From Isoetes taiwanensis (taxonomy: Eukaryota > Streptophyta > Lycopodiopsida > Isoetales > Isoetaceae), in the NCBI GenBank assembly GCA_021234155.1, contig JAJEKV010000075.1:2420001-2484000 (forward strand): DNA of 64,000 nt, read 5' to 3'. The notes under the pieces were generated by a model, which saw only the letters and a list, made by a program, of their open reading frames with translations, was not told where the DNA came from and searched no databases. Numbering within the stretch: the stretch's first letter is position 1; every line of letters begins with the position of its first letter. Below, piece by piece: positions 56,301 through 64,000 of the stretch. The position numbers and the translations under genes were made by a program.

Positions 56301-56700
56301 TCAATGGCTCTCCTTCCTTTTTTACCCCCCTGCAAAAGAGGAGTCAGATAAGGATGCCCTCTTGCCCCATATCTGTTTCTCATTGTGGCTGAAATGGTGA
56401 CCAGAATTACCATTAAACTCCAGCAAACTGGGCAAGTTAAGTTCTTCAAATGCCTAATGATTGTAAGTCTCTCTCTTTGATGCAATATGCGGATGACACA
56501 CTTATATTCTTAGAGGATGATGGGAAAAATATCTTTATCATTCTGTCAGCCATGGAGTTGTTTGGTAAAGTATCGGGACTTCACTTGAACATGTCTAAAT
56601 GTGTGATCCTTTTGGACATCCCCTTTCTAGAGAAAAATATGGCCATCAAATTGCCGGGCTTTCTTTGCCTCCTCGGATATGGGTTCGCATAGTCTTTGGG
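55551..56700 (+). pseudogene. LINE reverse transcriptase domain, interrupted
   Basis: Frame 55551-56066 (171 codons) holds the RT fingers: SGKSPGPDGFPPEFFKEFWD, DWRPISLTNTSYKILAKLLA, SPLQTAFLPSRNILDNFI. After a TAA at about 56064, MLLKLDFKRAFDTIN continues with the catalytic D of box A. The next box SAQLF is cut by an 85-T run and resumes as VNGSPSFF. A shifted frame reads GCPLAPYLFLIVAEMVTRIT, and the QYADDTLIF box is at 56481-56507. Both catalytic aspartates of YADD are present. Several stops and frameshifts exclude activity as written. Confidence 0.85.
56215..56299 (+). repeat. 85-nt poly-T run inside the LINE RT
   Basis: A pure T homopolymer lies between GCGCAGC and GTCAATGGC. Removing all but about five T restores the expected LINE text SAQLF-VNGSPSFF, so it is an expansion in place, not an insertion with its own flanks. 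It could be a real slippage expansion or an assembly or polishing artefact. Confidence 0.95.
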
Positions 56701-57456
56701 CTTCAATCACAAACAAAATTAAGAGGAAATTCATGATGTGCCCAGCTTCTCTTTCTTTGGCGGGTAGAGTGGAGATTGCTAATACAAAGGATAGCCAAAA
56801 GACATACATTTACTTTTCATCTGCAATAGTGGCTGATAAGGCAACATATGGGGAGATTGAAACTGGATTATAAAGTTGCTTGGCAAAATCTTAATACCCC
56901 CAAGGATTCTAGTGGCCTAGGCTGTAAGAGTCTCTTCAAGCAAGCTCGAGTTGCAAAGCTAGTTTGGCGTGCCCTTTGTACCTCCCATGACTCTCCTGCT
57001 ATATATTTTATCAAATATTGGATTGAGCAGTCTATACACCATCAGCTACCAGAATCGGCTTTTTATCAGCTCACAACTGGTCCTCACACATCCCCTATCA
57101 TGAAGCATCTGTTGGAAGCCTGGAATGAAGCTTCCCATTGTTTTCATGCAGATGATCTCAAATGTGTAAGTTCGAGATTTCATTTCTTTTGGCATCATAA
57201 TCTACATCCTACAGAGGCAGGCTGCTTGGCTCTTAAGTATCCAAGGAAATACAAAGAATGGAGTGATGCTGGTCTTGAAACAATCTCTGATCTCAGATGC
57301 AATGGGAGGTGGCTTACCTGGCAGCAAATGGTGACAAAGGTCAGTGATTCCCAGACAAACAAGAAAATATTCACTTCACTTTCTCAGGCTTTGCGCAACT
57401 GGGAGGAGTCACTTGACTCCATCTCATGGGGTTGTGAAGGTAAAAAAACACTATAG
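56680..57456 (+). pseudogene. LINE ORF2 post-RT region
   Basis: KIKRKFMMCPASLSLAGRVE (56718-56777), then a 202-codon frame at 56848-57456 with DYKVAWQNLNTPKDSSGLGC and SLFKQARVAKLVWRALCTSH. This is the standard plant L1 text after the RT (W-x-x-[VL]-x-x-P-x-x-x-GGLG followed by N-x-A-LLxKxxWR). It is among the best preserved parts of the element. Confidence 0.8.
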
Positions 57457-57603
57457 TGTATCAAGAATATATCGAATGATCATTCACTATTTTGAACTTA
57501 AAGTCACTACAAAATGGAGTTGTCCAGACCAGGAGGCAGTCAAGCTTATTGTTGATGGATGGCAAGCTTACTGTGCTAAGAAGATCCTTTTATTTAGGCG
57601 GTT

Positions 57604-58083
57604 GTGTCCATCAATGACAGACTGGCTAAATACAAGACAACACTCTATAATGCTTGTTCATTGGGTTGTCAATGCCCTAAGTTGAACCTGCATGTTTTTC
57701 AATGTCCTAGGCTTCTCCCTTTTTGGTCTTGGGCTAGAAATATTTGTGCTGCTATTACAGGTTCTACATCTCAGGAGTTCTTAGCCTTCTTAAATTTCCC
57801 AAATGCCGTCTATGGCACTTTGAGAACATTAGCCCTTTGGTCTATATGGAAACATCGGAATAGAATTCTACATGATCAGAAATCTTTCAGCCTTAGTTGG
57901 CTTAAAGCTTGTTTCCAATCCTTGCTGGTTGAAACTGCTATAGCTCACAGGAGATGCAAGAGTTCAGCTTATGATAGAAATTGGGATTCCTTAGAGAATT
58001 ATCATGGTTTCTATGCCCTTTTTAAATTGTCTCTAACTGATGCTGATGTTGATAATGTCAGATTTTGTGACGGAGCATTATGA
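57604..58083 (+). pseudogene. LINE ORF2 C-terminal zf-RVT-like domain
   Basis: A 159-codon frame with CSLGCQCPKLNLHVFQCPRL, a degenerate form of the zf-RVT Cys/His cluster, then FWSWARNICAAI and LRTLALWSIWKHRNRILHDQ. The last pattern (LWxIWKxRNRxxF) is characteristic of the end of plant LINE and RNase H-like ORF2 tails. It closes the ORF about 460 bp before the poly-A tail. Confidence 0.75.
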
Positions 58084-58541
58084 CATGGTCATCCCTCCTG
58101 GGAGGGGGAGATATGATTCAAAGCCGACCTTTGTACAATGGACAAGAAGTCAGATTAAGGAAAAAATGATGACTCTGAAGAAGCACATCCTTGCCCAAAC
58201 AGCCATTGGAATCATTTTGGATTATGAAGATCTATGGTAGTGGAATGATTTGAAGATATTTTTTGCTGCTCATGGTCCATACTCCTCTCGACCTGGATGA
58301 GCTGGAAATAGTCTTTCATATAGTGCAGATTGATCTACTGGAGTTTGCGCTTGGCTATGGATAATTAGCTGATTCTGCTCTTTTTCTTCTGAACACTTTC
58401 AAAACTATCGGTTGTACTTCATAATCCTATGGCAAATCCTATGTTGTTTTTTTCTTATTCCCTTTTGGAATGAGAAAGCATTTGCAAAGGTTTATTTTTT
58501 CCTTTGCATTGCTGCATATAATGTAATATCTGCCTTAACCT

Positions 58542-58553
58542 AAAAAAAAAAAA
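58542..58553 (+). other. Poly-A tail of the L1-type LINE
   Basis: Twelve A following GCCTTAACCT. The tail type differs from the microsatellite tails of the other non-LTR elements here. Confidence 0.75.
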
Positions 58554-58564
58554 GGGTTTAAGAT

Positions 58565-59200
58565 CGCCACGTCTTTGGAAAAAGCCTTTTGTATGGAGTC
58601 CAATGGCCTTTTGTATTTTGCAAATTGTGTTATACAGTATATCAAAACTTGTATTGGGATACCCCACAAATGAGGATTTCTATGTACGGTCTAGATCGAG
58701 GAATAAAGAGCATATATGCTTATCCAACAGCTCTCGCTGCCCTACGTCACCCCCCGTGTGAATATGCACCCAAACCAAAGGGGGTTTAAGGGGGATTTAA
58801 TTATAGGTTGTAAGAGGTAATGGTTTGTGGTGTGGAAAAAAAAAAATTTGGCCCCTTCGGGGCCTTAAAAAGATATTGTACATATCGTAAAAGAAAGAGA
58901 AAAAGATCTAGAATAATAACACTCCCATGAACATAATAAGGCAGACAAATTACAAGTGTTTACATGACGGATGCCAAAATTGAGCACTAACATATACTAA
59001 CTAAGCACATTAGCCATCATGCCGTAATAAAAAAAAAAATTATAATAAGCAAATAAAGGTTATACTTTATCCTCAATTTGTTTTGGGGATGTGTGGCTAT
59101 GTTGCACACTGATTTTGTGCATGTTTATGTTCAAGTGTTAGAGCTTTTTGCTCGTGTCCTTGAGCCGCCTCTCTTTTTAATAATCATAATCTTTGAACGG
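58565..59200. other. No recognisable gene
   Basis: AT-rich spacer between the LINE and the fatty-acid-hydroxylase fragment. A missing 3' part of that gene could be expected here on the minus strand, but no hydroxylase histidine box was found. Confidence 0.45.
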
Positions 59201-59368
59201 GTTCTATTGTCTAACATGCCCGTGGATGAACTTGAAAATGGCCAAAATGACGTGGAGGTGGGCGACTAGACTCACAAAGAACATGGCATTTCCCTCCATG
59301 TCGGGGCCATTAGAATAACATCCTCCGTAACAATTTCGTTTAAAGTAATAAAAAGATAGATAACTCGA

Positions 59369-59846
59369 CCAATAGCTTCTTGTATTCACATGAAAGAGGA
59401 ACCATGCATAACATATGCAATTAGTGTCCGATAAAGATGCCTCCAATTAGTGGAAATGCCAATTCTTGTGTTGGCGTGCCCCTTTGTATCTTGAATAACT
59501 TGTGTCCGAAAAATAACGGAAGCCATACCAATGGTACTACCCACCATCGTAATGCGTGTCAATGATCAAGCCACATCGGAGAAGAGACAATTGAATGAAC
59601 CAAGACACAAAGTCTTCTATGTTCATCACTGTTTCGTACAGGACAATAACTTCAAGTTTGTTCATAATGAAGTTAACCTTTTTTCTGAGAGATAAAACTT
59701 TGCACAATCTCTAGTAGTTGATAGAATGACTATAAGGATGTCAGATGTATTGCCTCACAAATTTTATTTTCAAAGAAACGAGGAGTCTCTTTGCTTAGTA
59801 TAGGCTTATAAACCCATTCTTGGTACTTCTCAGCCAGGTGGCCCAC
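59369..59846 (-). pseudogene. Fragment of a fatty-acid 2-hydroxylase (FAH-like)
   Basis: Two exon-like pieces on the minus strand. The first (59846-59763) follows an acceptor-like TTTTTTAG and reads VGHLAEKYQEWVYKPILSKE then TPRFFENK. The second (about 59562-59369) reads LTRIT, WWVVPLVWLPLFF, ELAFPLIGGIFI and FLFHVNTRSYW. Both match the start and first membrane segment of plant FAH1/FAH2, ER di-iron enzymes that hydroxylate the sphingolipid fatty acyl chain at C2. Two one-base losses break the second piece; one is CTGG to CGG, the CWG pattern seen elsewhere. The histidine boxes that bind iron are not found downstream, so this is a partial gene. The first exon is missing: directly upstream lies an ACT-domain exon. 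Confidence 0.8.
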
Positions 59847-59855
59847 CTAAAAAAC

Positions 59856-60032
59856 ACACTTGGTATCTGTTAAGACACCTGAAATTTCCGAAAGCAGACC
59901 AGGTCTGTCTCCAGCTGCAGTAACTTCAATAGCTGTATGATGAGCATTTGAATGTGCTCCTACAGTTCGGCCTAAACAGGTCTGAACTTGAGATGCTGGC
60001 GAACACTTTAAATCTTGTGTTGCACCCAGAGC
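59856..60032 (-). pseudogene. ACT-domain-repeat (ACR-like) protein exon, second ACT domain start
   Basis: 59 codons on the minus strand after an acceptor (CTGTATTAG). It reads ALGATQDLKCSPASQVQTCL, then GRTVGAHSNAHHTAIEVTAA and GDRPGLLSEISGVLTDTKC. The D-R-P-G-L-L-S-E-[IV] box is the ligand-binding turn of plant ACR ACT domains, and H/Y-TAIE-[LV]-T precedes it as in ACR proteins. Family members would continue with N-V-V-x-A-E-V-W-T-H, but here the sequence switches after KC to the intron end and exon of a fatty-acid hydroxylase. Plant ACR proteins are thought to sense amino acids. Confidence 0.85.
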
Positions 60033-60119
60033 CTAATACAGCACTAGACCCTTAGTCCAGAAACTAATCCATGCATGCAAAATTGAAAGAAAGGGAGCAA
60101 AGGGTACAATTTGGTTTAC

Positions 60120-60187
60120 CTGTTGAATATAGCTAATGATTCCTGGATCTGTAAGCTTGTTTCCTAACTGATCAGTGACATGAAATA
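60120..60187 (-). pseudogene. ACR-like exon, end of first ACT domain
   Basis: Minus strand, bounded by an AG acceptor (GATGCAG at 60188-60190 side) and a GT donor (CAACAG/GTAAAC). It reads FHVTDQLGNKLTDPGIISYI then QQ, the canonical ACR text (D-V-F-H-V-T-D-x-x-G-N-K-[IL]-T-D). Its end phase joins that of the next exon (60032) to give YIQQ-ALGA, also as in ACR proteins. Two correctly spliced exons in phase show a genuine gene fragment with introns, not a processed copy. The preceding exon (SSDGGWFMD) was not found with confidence. Confidence 0.82.
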
Positions 60188-60374
60188 CTGCATCACACAT
60201 GCAACAATTCCAAGATGTTAATTAACCTCCTTTATCTTATTCACCAAGCAATGAAATGTTGATGGGCTCCTGCAACTAGTAACAATTGTTTCCATAACAT
60301 CCAGCAACCACCTTATACATCCATAACTAAGCAAGTTTGATGGCAAAAAGAAGAAACATCCCCAAGTCTTCAAA

Positions 60375-60475
60375 GTCTCTGATGTAGCCGTTAGCACATT
60401 CTACATTCTTGTTCTTGATGATGGCAAAACTTGGATCCAGCTTGAAATAGTCTTGAAATAACCTAGACCTGTACA
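60375..60475 (-). other. Possible minus-strand exon of unknown gene
   Basis: After a TTTGTACAG acceptor (about 60476) one frame reads SRLFQDYFKLDPSFAIIKNK then NVECANGYIRDFEDLG. It has coding-like composition but I cannot match it to ACR or any other family. It lies upstream of the ACR exons on the same strand. Confidence 0.3.
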
Positions 60476-60644
60476 AAATGCCAGAAAAAGAAATGTCTTG
60501 CAACTACTTAAGAAATAAACATGTTGGAGAACCAAAGCCTGGCGAAACTCTGTTACTGTTGCATGAAACTCATATTGCAAATCTTTAGAAAACTAAGGGC
60601 TGCTAGAAATGATCTATGGCCAAACGGAATGCTGCTATACCTGA

Positions 60645-60755
60645 TGAAGAAAACTGGCTGCAAACTTGTTGGTGCCTGTACACTCTGAAATTCGCAAGTT
60701 ACTGGAGTGAAATGATCTAAGAATCCCTAAGAAGGCAAAATCGGGATGTGCCTTT
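60645..60755 (-). other. Possible minus-strand exon of unknown gene, upstream
   Basis: Reads FAFLGILRSFHSSNLRISEC then TGTNKFAASFLHQ and ends at a GT donor (CATCAG/GTATAG at about 60640). It could splice to the piece at 60475. No family is recognised. Confidence 0.25.
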
Positions 60756-61028
60756 ATGATTTGGGCTGGATTCTATGGCGTGGAAGCCGATTAAGTGGAG
60801 TCGCAGTCGCCTCAGAATCCGCATCGTTAGGTTTAAAAGAAAAAAAAAAAAATAAAACAGTTAGTTCGAAATAGTTAAATGGAGTTAACACATGGGGATT
60901 TAAAAAAGTCAAGTTAAAATGGTCATGCCCTAATCCACACAACCCTAAAAAACCCTAAACTAATGGGAGGATATTCACCACGTGATTTGCCCCTTTTCTA
61001 AAATCAACGGCTTACAAAAAGGGTGCAC

Positions 61029-61140
61029 TCTAGAAATACTATTTAGTACACCTGGATGAATACGGCCACCAAATCATATGAAAACCTTAGAGAAAACAGT
61101 ACAAAAACACAAAAAAACCCCCTGTTATAATGCTAGATAT
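61029..61140 (+). repeat. Diverged repeat, unit 1 (partner 62991-63110)
   Basis: Shares CTCTAGA, TTAGTAC, CAAATCATATGAAAACCTTA and AACCCCCTGTTATAATGCTA with the partner in the same order and spacing. The two copies flank the LINE 3' end and exon pair between them. Confidence 0.75.
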
Positions 61141-61624
61141 TGGCTTAGACCCAGGATGAAAAATTTCACATCTAAGGTGGACGTCTGGAAAATGACTGCA
61201 TAATATTGATGTGCAATCTAGCTTTGCTGGATGCATTTTTTGTACATTCTATGTAAAGGCAGGAATACATCATCATATGAATTAGAAGTTAGTGCAGATT
61301 GGGCTAACTGGAAATGTGAAGAGACAAAAGGATATTAGCTATAAAAATGAGGAAGATATATGCCAAAATTCCAAAGCAACGATTTCAGAGGATTTCAGAG
61401 TTCTGAACCTTACAAAAAAATGTGATGGTTAGGGAGTCGTGTATGGAGTTCCCCACCATAAATCCCGTATATTCAATTTGTGATTTGCATACTACAAAGC
61501 TTTCACATTCAGCTTAGACTGACGTTTGAAAATTGTGTATTGTCATATTAAACACCAACTAGAGGCTTAGATGCTCCTTTTTCCCTCACTTCAATAAGAA
61601 CGGTTGTCTCATTCTGGGTGGCAG

Positions 61625-61960
61625 GGAACAAAAGGAAATATTAAAGGAAATATTAGAATTAGAATTAGAATTAGAATTATTGTCCCTAGTGCCCCCTGAG
61701 GCCTCTGGACTGATGTAGCGTGGGCGAGCTCCCATAGGGTGCTACTAGCGCAACACGCTGATACAATGTAGCCCTTTCTGAGGATTATCTTGTTTCTTTT
61801 GATACCAGCACCCTGCTTAAAATCGGCCTCATGACCGTGCGGCAGTGCATCGCTATCATCAGGTTTCAGGTGAGCTCTTTTTGGGCCATAATGTCCCACC
61901 TTTCAGGAGGTTCATAATAGAAGCCCTCTTTCTTCTTGAGCCTCCCGATGTTTGGCTGTT
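61625..61960 (-). mobile_element. 3' end of a LINE, minus strand, with (AATTCT)n tail
   Basis: Read on the minus strand: an acidic/basic helix-like ORF2 end (MARGDTIKELADAIRDITAK, about 62007-61948; HREAQEERG at 61947-61921), then GTAGCACC, GGGAGCTCGCCCACGCTACA, GAGGCCTC and AGGGACAATAATT, and finally AATTCT repeats (about 61632-61678). The last section matches the 3' end of the LINE at 23980-24096, which has TATTC repeats instead. It is a 5'-truncated member of the same family. Confidence 0.72.
61655..61680. repeat. (AGAATT)n microsatellite, LINE tail
   Basis: Four AGAATT units on the plus strand next to the conserved LINE 3' end. Two preceding AAGGAAATATT units also form a short repeat. 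Confidence 0.8.
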
Positions 61961-62089
61961 ATATCCCTAATCGCATCTGCTAGTTCTTTTATTGTGTCCC
62001 CTCTTGCCATTAGGATGTGGGCCGGCTGCCCCCATCTTATTTCCCTGTATCTATTCCTGATGCCTCCGTTTCATTTGGTCCAAGGCAGT

Positions 62090-62411
62090 CGTGTCCCACT
62101 TTACAAAGAAGTAGCATCTTGCTGGTTCATTGTGCAATTTCAACACTTGATCAGATCGAAGGTAACAAAGCGCAAAAGTGCTACTATGTGGTCTCACTGC
62201 CATCGTTGCTAAATCATGGGAAGAAATTTTACGAGGCCTTGACTATAGAGAAAAATGAGGTGAGTTTGCGCATAATTCTGATAGAATAATGTCTTTATGA
62301 TTGATATGAGACCTGGTTGATGCAGATATTTGCAATTTTAGAACCTTATGCATCAAAGTTTTATAAATCATGCATCATTGTCCCAGAAGGGCCCTCAACA
62401 TTTATAAGACT
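62090..62411 (+). other. Unidentified plus-strand exon pair
   Basis: A first exon ends at 62259 with GAAAAATGAG/GTGAGT and reads CYYVVSLPSLLNHGKKFYEA then LTIEKNE. Its start is uncertain (possible acceptor AAGGCAG near 62088). The second exon at 62326-62411 has both splice sites (TTGATGCAG/ and /GTGAGT) and reads IFAILEPYASKFYKSCIIVP then EGPSTFIR. Both exons are in phase 0 at the junction. Protein-like composition and consensus splice sites support a real gene fragment, but I do not recognise it. A 3' continuation (62420-62640) is possible. Confidence 0.4.
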
Positions 62412-62990
62412 GTGAGTTGGAGCATCTTGTGATCGAGGAGATGATGCCCTTACCTAAGTTAAGAGGTCACAATATCTTAAGGACAAGCTCATTCAGCGAA
62501 CGAGCTAATATCAATCTCAGTTCTTCAGGTTATGGCAAGAGAATATATAAGCTGGATACAACTCCATTTGCTGCACCATATAGCCATGTCTTTTTAAATA
62601 TGCTTTCTCATATGACATGTCTGCATCTGTTACTAGTATAATGTGTTTATGCTTTGCCCTAAATCATGAAGGGAAAAAATGGGCATTCCCTTTTCTGTAA
62701 GCTTGTCCCGGAACACACACGGTTTGCTAGATATTCCCTGTGCCAAAACCAGTTTCTCTACCAGGCTTGCAAAACCAGTCGAGACGCATGCCTAGAACCT
62801 ACAGGCGGCCTGAGACCTGCCCTTGCGGCCCCTGCCTTACCTCCAAAGAAAACATAGAAGCAAAACCATGGACAATCGAAACCCTAAAATACCATGTTCG
62901 ATGCTTGCATGTTCCATTTAGGATAGTTTGTGAAATTATAGAGGTGTAACTATTGAAAAAGGCCACAAAAATTATCCTGATAGTATGCGC

Positions 62991-63110
62991 ACTCTAGATG
63001 TACCAATTAGTACGTCTCATAGAATACCATCATCAAATCATATAAAAACCTTAGGAAAAAAAGTATAAAAATACAAAAGGAAACCCCCTGTTATTATGCT
63101 ACATATTAAA
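62991..63110 (+). repeat. Diverged repeat, unit 2 (partner 61029-61140)
   Basis: Same landmarks as unit 1: CTCTAGATGTACCAATTAGT, CAAATCATATAAAAACCTTA and AAACCCCCTGTTATTATGCT. Differences are mostly single substitutions. Confidence 0.75.
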
Positions 63111-63680
63111 ATTTAGGAAATAATAGATCTATCAGGGTCTTTTTTTCTTTAGATCATAAAATAAGGTCCCATATAATTTGTGCATGCTACATCATGAGTG
63201 CAGCTTAAATGATAATATGGTTTTTAAGTCAAGACAAATTGGATTAAGATGAAACTATATTTGATTAAAAGGCATATGTGAGGTTCTGGTGGCATTTCTT
63301 TCACCAATAGGGTAAGAGTTCATTGGCTCGCTGCTAAACAAGTGCCTCAGATATTGAATCCAATACTTCTTTAAGTTATTGTACTTTAATTAGATTATGT
63401 CGTACTTTTTGGCGTGTTTTTATGCTCGACAAATAGATTTACTTTACATTCTTTGAGTGTGCATTCTTGTTTTTAATATGTAGTAATCATATATGGATTG
63501 GAATGGTGGCCTGATTAATAAGAAGACTGCATGAACATCGATACGAATGTGTAAACTCCAAGCTTTATCTGCAAACCAATCATCAGGAATTAAAGAAAAT
63601 AAACACAATACCACTCCTCAAGGGCAAAGCTCGTCACCCATTTTTGGGCTATCCTCAGCAAGAGAAATCCTAAGAAAGAC
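63111..63680. other. No recognisable gene
   Basis: AT-rich spacer before the LINE at the right edge. No frame or repeat is supported. Confidence 0.5.
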
Positions 63681-63683
63681 TAA

Positions 63684-64000
63684 GTTTTTGAACAAGAAAG
63701 GCTTAAAAGGTGGGGGGCTAGATTAGCAGAAAATAGTATTCTAATGGTGAAGGATGATAACCTCAATACACTGGAAGACCCACAGGAAATCAGGTCCTTC
63801 ATACGAGGAAGTTTTGAAAAACAATTTGAGGAAGATCCCTTACCCTCCTCGTTCCATCTTCGACTAAACTCATGGTTGACCAGTGTTGATTGGGGGGAGA
63901 GGGTTAATGCTGTTGAAAATAGGCATCTACTCCATAATGTAGAGAAGGATGAGATCTATAAGATTCTATGCTCTCTTACTGCTGGAAAATCTCCTGGTCC
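63684..64000 (+). mobile_element. LINE ORF2 linker and start of RT, cut by the window edge
   Basis: An open frame of 105 codons to the last base: VFEQERLKRWGARLAENSIL, later DNLNTLEDPQEIRSFIRGSF and EKDEIYKILCSLTAGKSPG. The last box equals SGKSPGPDG of the RT at 55696 and marks the start of the RT fingers. The 105 codons have no stop, so this may be a better preserved LINE. It probably continues beyond 64000. The sequence before it differs from the 55 kb element, so it is another lineage of the L1 type. Confidence 0.8.

Larger units (their letters stand above)
52854..58556 (+). mobile_element. Nearly full-length L1-type LINE
   Basis: All parts of a plant L1-type LINE occur in order on the plus strand: an ORF1 with a CCHC knuckle (53506-53547), an AP-like endonuclease (54310-54943), a linker (55063-55332), an RT with SGKSPGPDGFPPEFF (55696-55740) and QYADDT (56481-56498), the post-RT thumb region (56690-57000), a zf-RVT-like C-terminus (57600-58083) and a poly-A tail (58542-58553). 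A candidate 8-bp target-site duplication TTTAAGAT is at 52846-52853 and 58557-58564, with GGG between tail and repeat, so it is tentative. Stops and frameshifts interrupt every part and an 85-T run interrupts the RT, so it is inactive as written. It is distinct from the LINEs with microsatellite tails elsewhere in the window. Confidence 0.85.

Noticed and set aside
56180-56485. Frames rich in poly-Lys (minus) or poly-Phe (plus)
   Set aside because: They are translations of the 85-T homopolymer.

Overview
This window looks like nuclear DNA of a land plant. The basis is a 1-Cys peroxiredoxin of the plant PER1 type, L1-like LINEs with the plant zf-RVT-like C-terminus, and spliced fragments of a plant ACT-domain-repeat (ACR) protein and a fatty-acid 2-hydroxylase. 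The sequence is AT-rich, packed with decayed retroelements, and poor in intact genes, which would suit a large seed-free-plant genome such as a fern or lycophyte. That placement is only an impression. Nothing looks prokaryotic, and no CRISPR array, operon or credible tRNA was seen.

Layout. Positions 1-20640 (copy A) and about 26305-46632 (copy B) are the same >20 kb block in direct orientation. The left edge of copy A lies outside the window. Each block holds, in order: featureless AT-rich DNA; a broken plus-strand LINE (RT with YADD); about 2.4 kb without genes; a broken minus-strand multi-exon gene with a ParB-like segment; a fold-back element and small GC-rich hairpins; a divergent plus-strand gene with a DUF8039-like segment; a 5'-truncated minus-strand LINE; a minus-strand LINE-derived element carrying only ORF1; a 1-Cys peroxiredoxin; and a further 3' end of the ORF1-only family. 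Between the blocks lie a decayed LINE (20641-24096) and local repeats (24.1-26.3 kb). After copy B comes a third, broken peroxiredoxin (48.3-49.0 kb), split from its promoter by an ORF1-only element with a target-site duplication and a (TTATC)n tail. Then follow a nearly complete L1-type LINE (52.85-58.55 kb, poly-A tail, 85-T run inside its RT), a minus-strand ACR/fatty-acid-hydroxylase exon assembly (59.3-60.2 kb), a LINE 3' end (61.6 kb), an unidentified exon pair (62.1-62.4 kb) and the start of another LINE RT at the right edge.

The only intact recognisable protein gene is the peroxiredoxin at 44078-44821. Its twin at 18101 is broken almost only at CAG/CTG (CWG) sites, and the same signature separates copies A and B throughout. 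CWG is the favoured context of plant CHG methylation, so many 'frameshifts' here may be base-calling errors on methylated DNA rather than biology, and gene-decay calls should be read with that in mind. The clearest biological signals are the ORF1-only LINE family with swapped microsatellite tails, the ACR/hydroxylase junction, and the divergent ParB-like/DUF8039-like gene pair around fold-back DNA.
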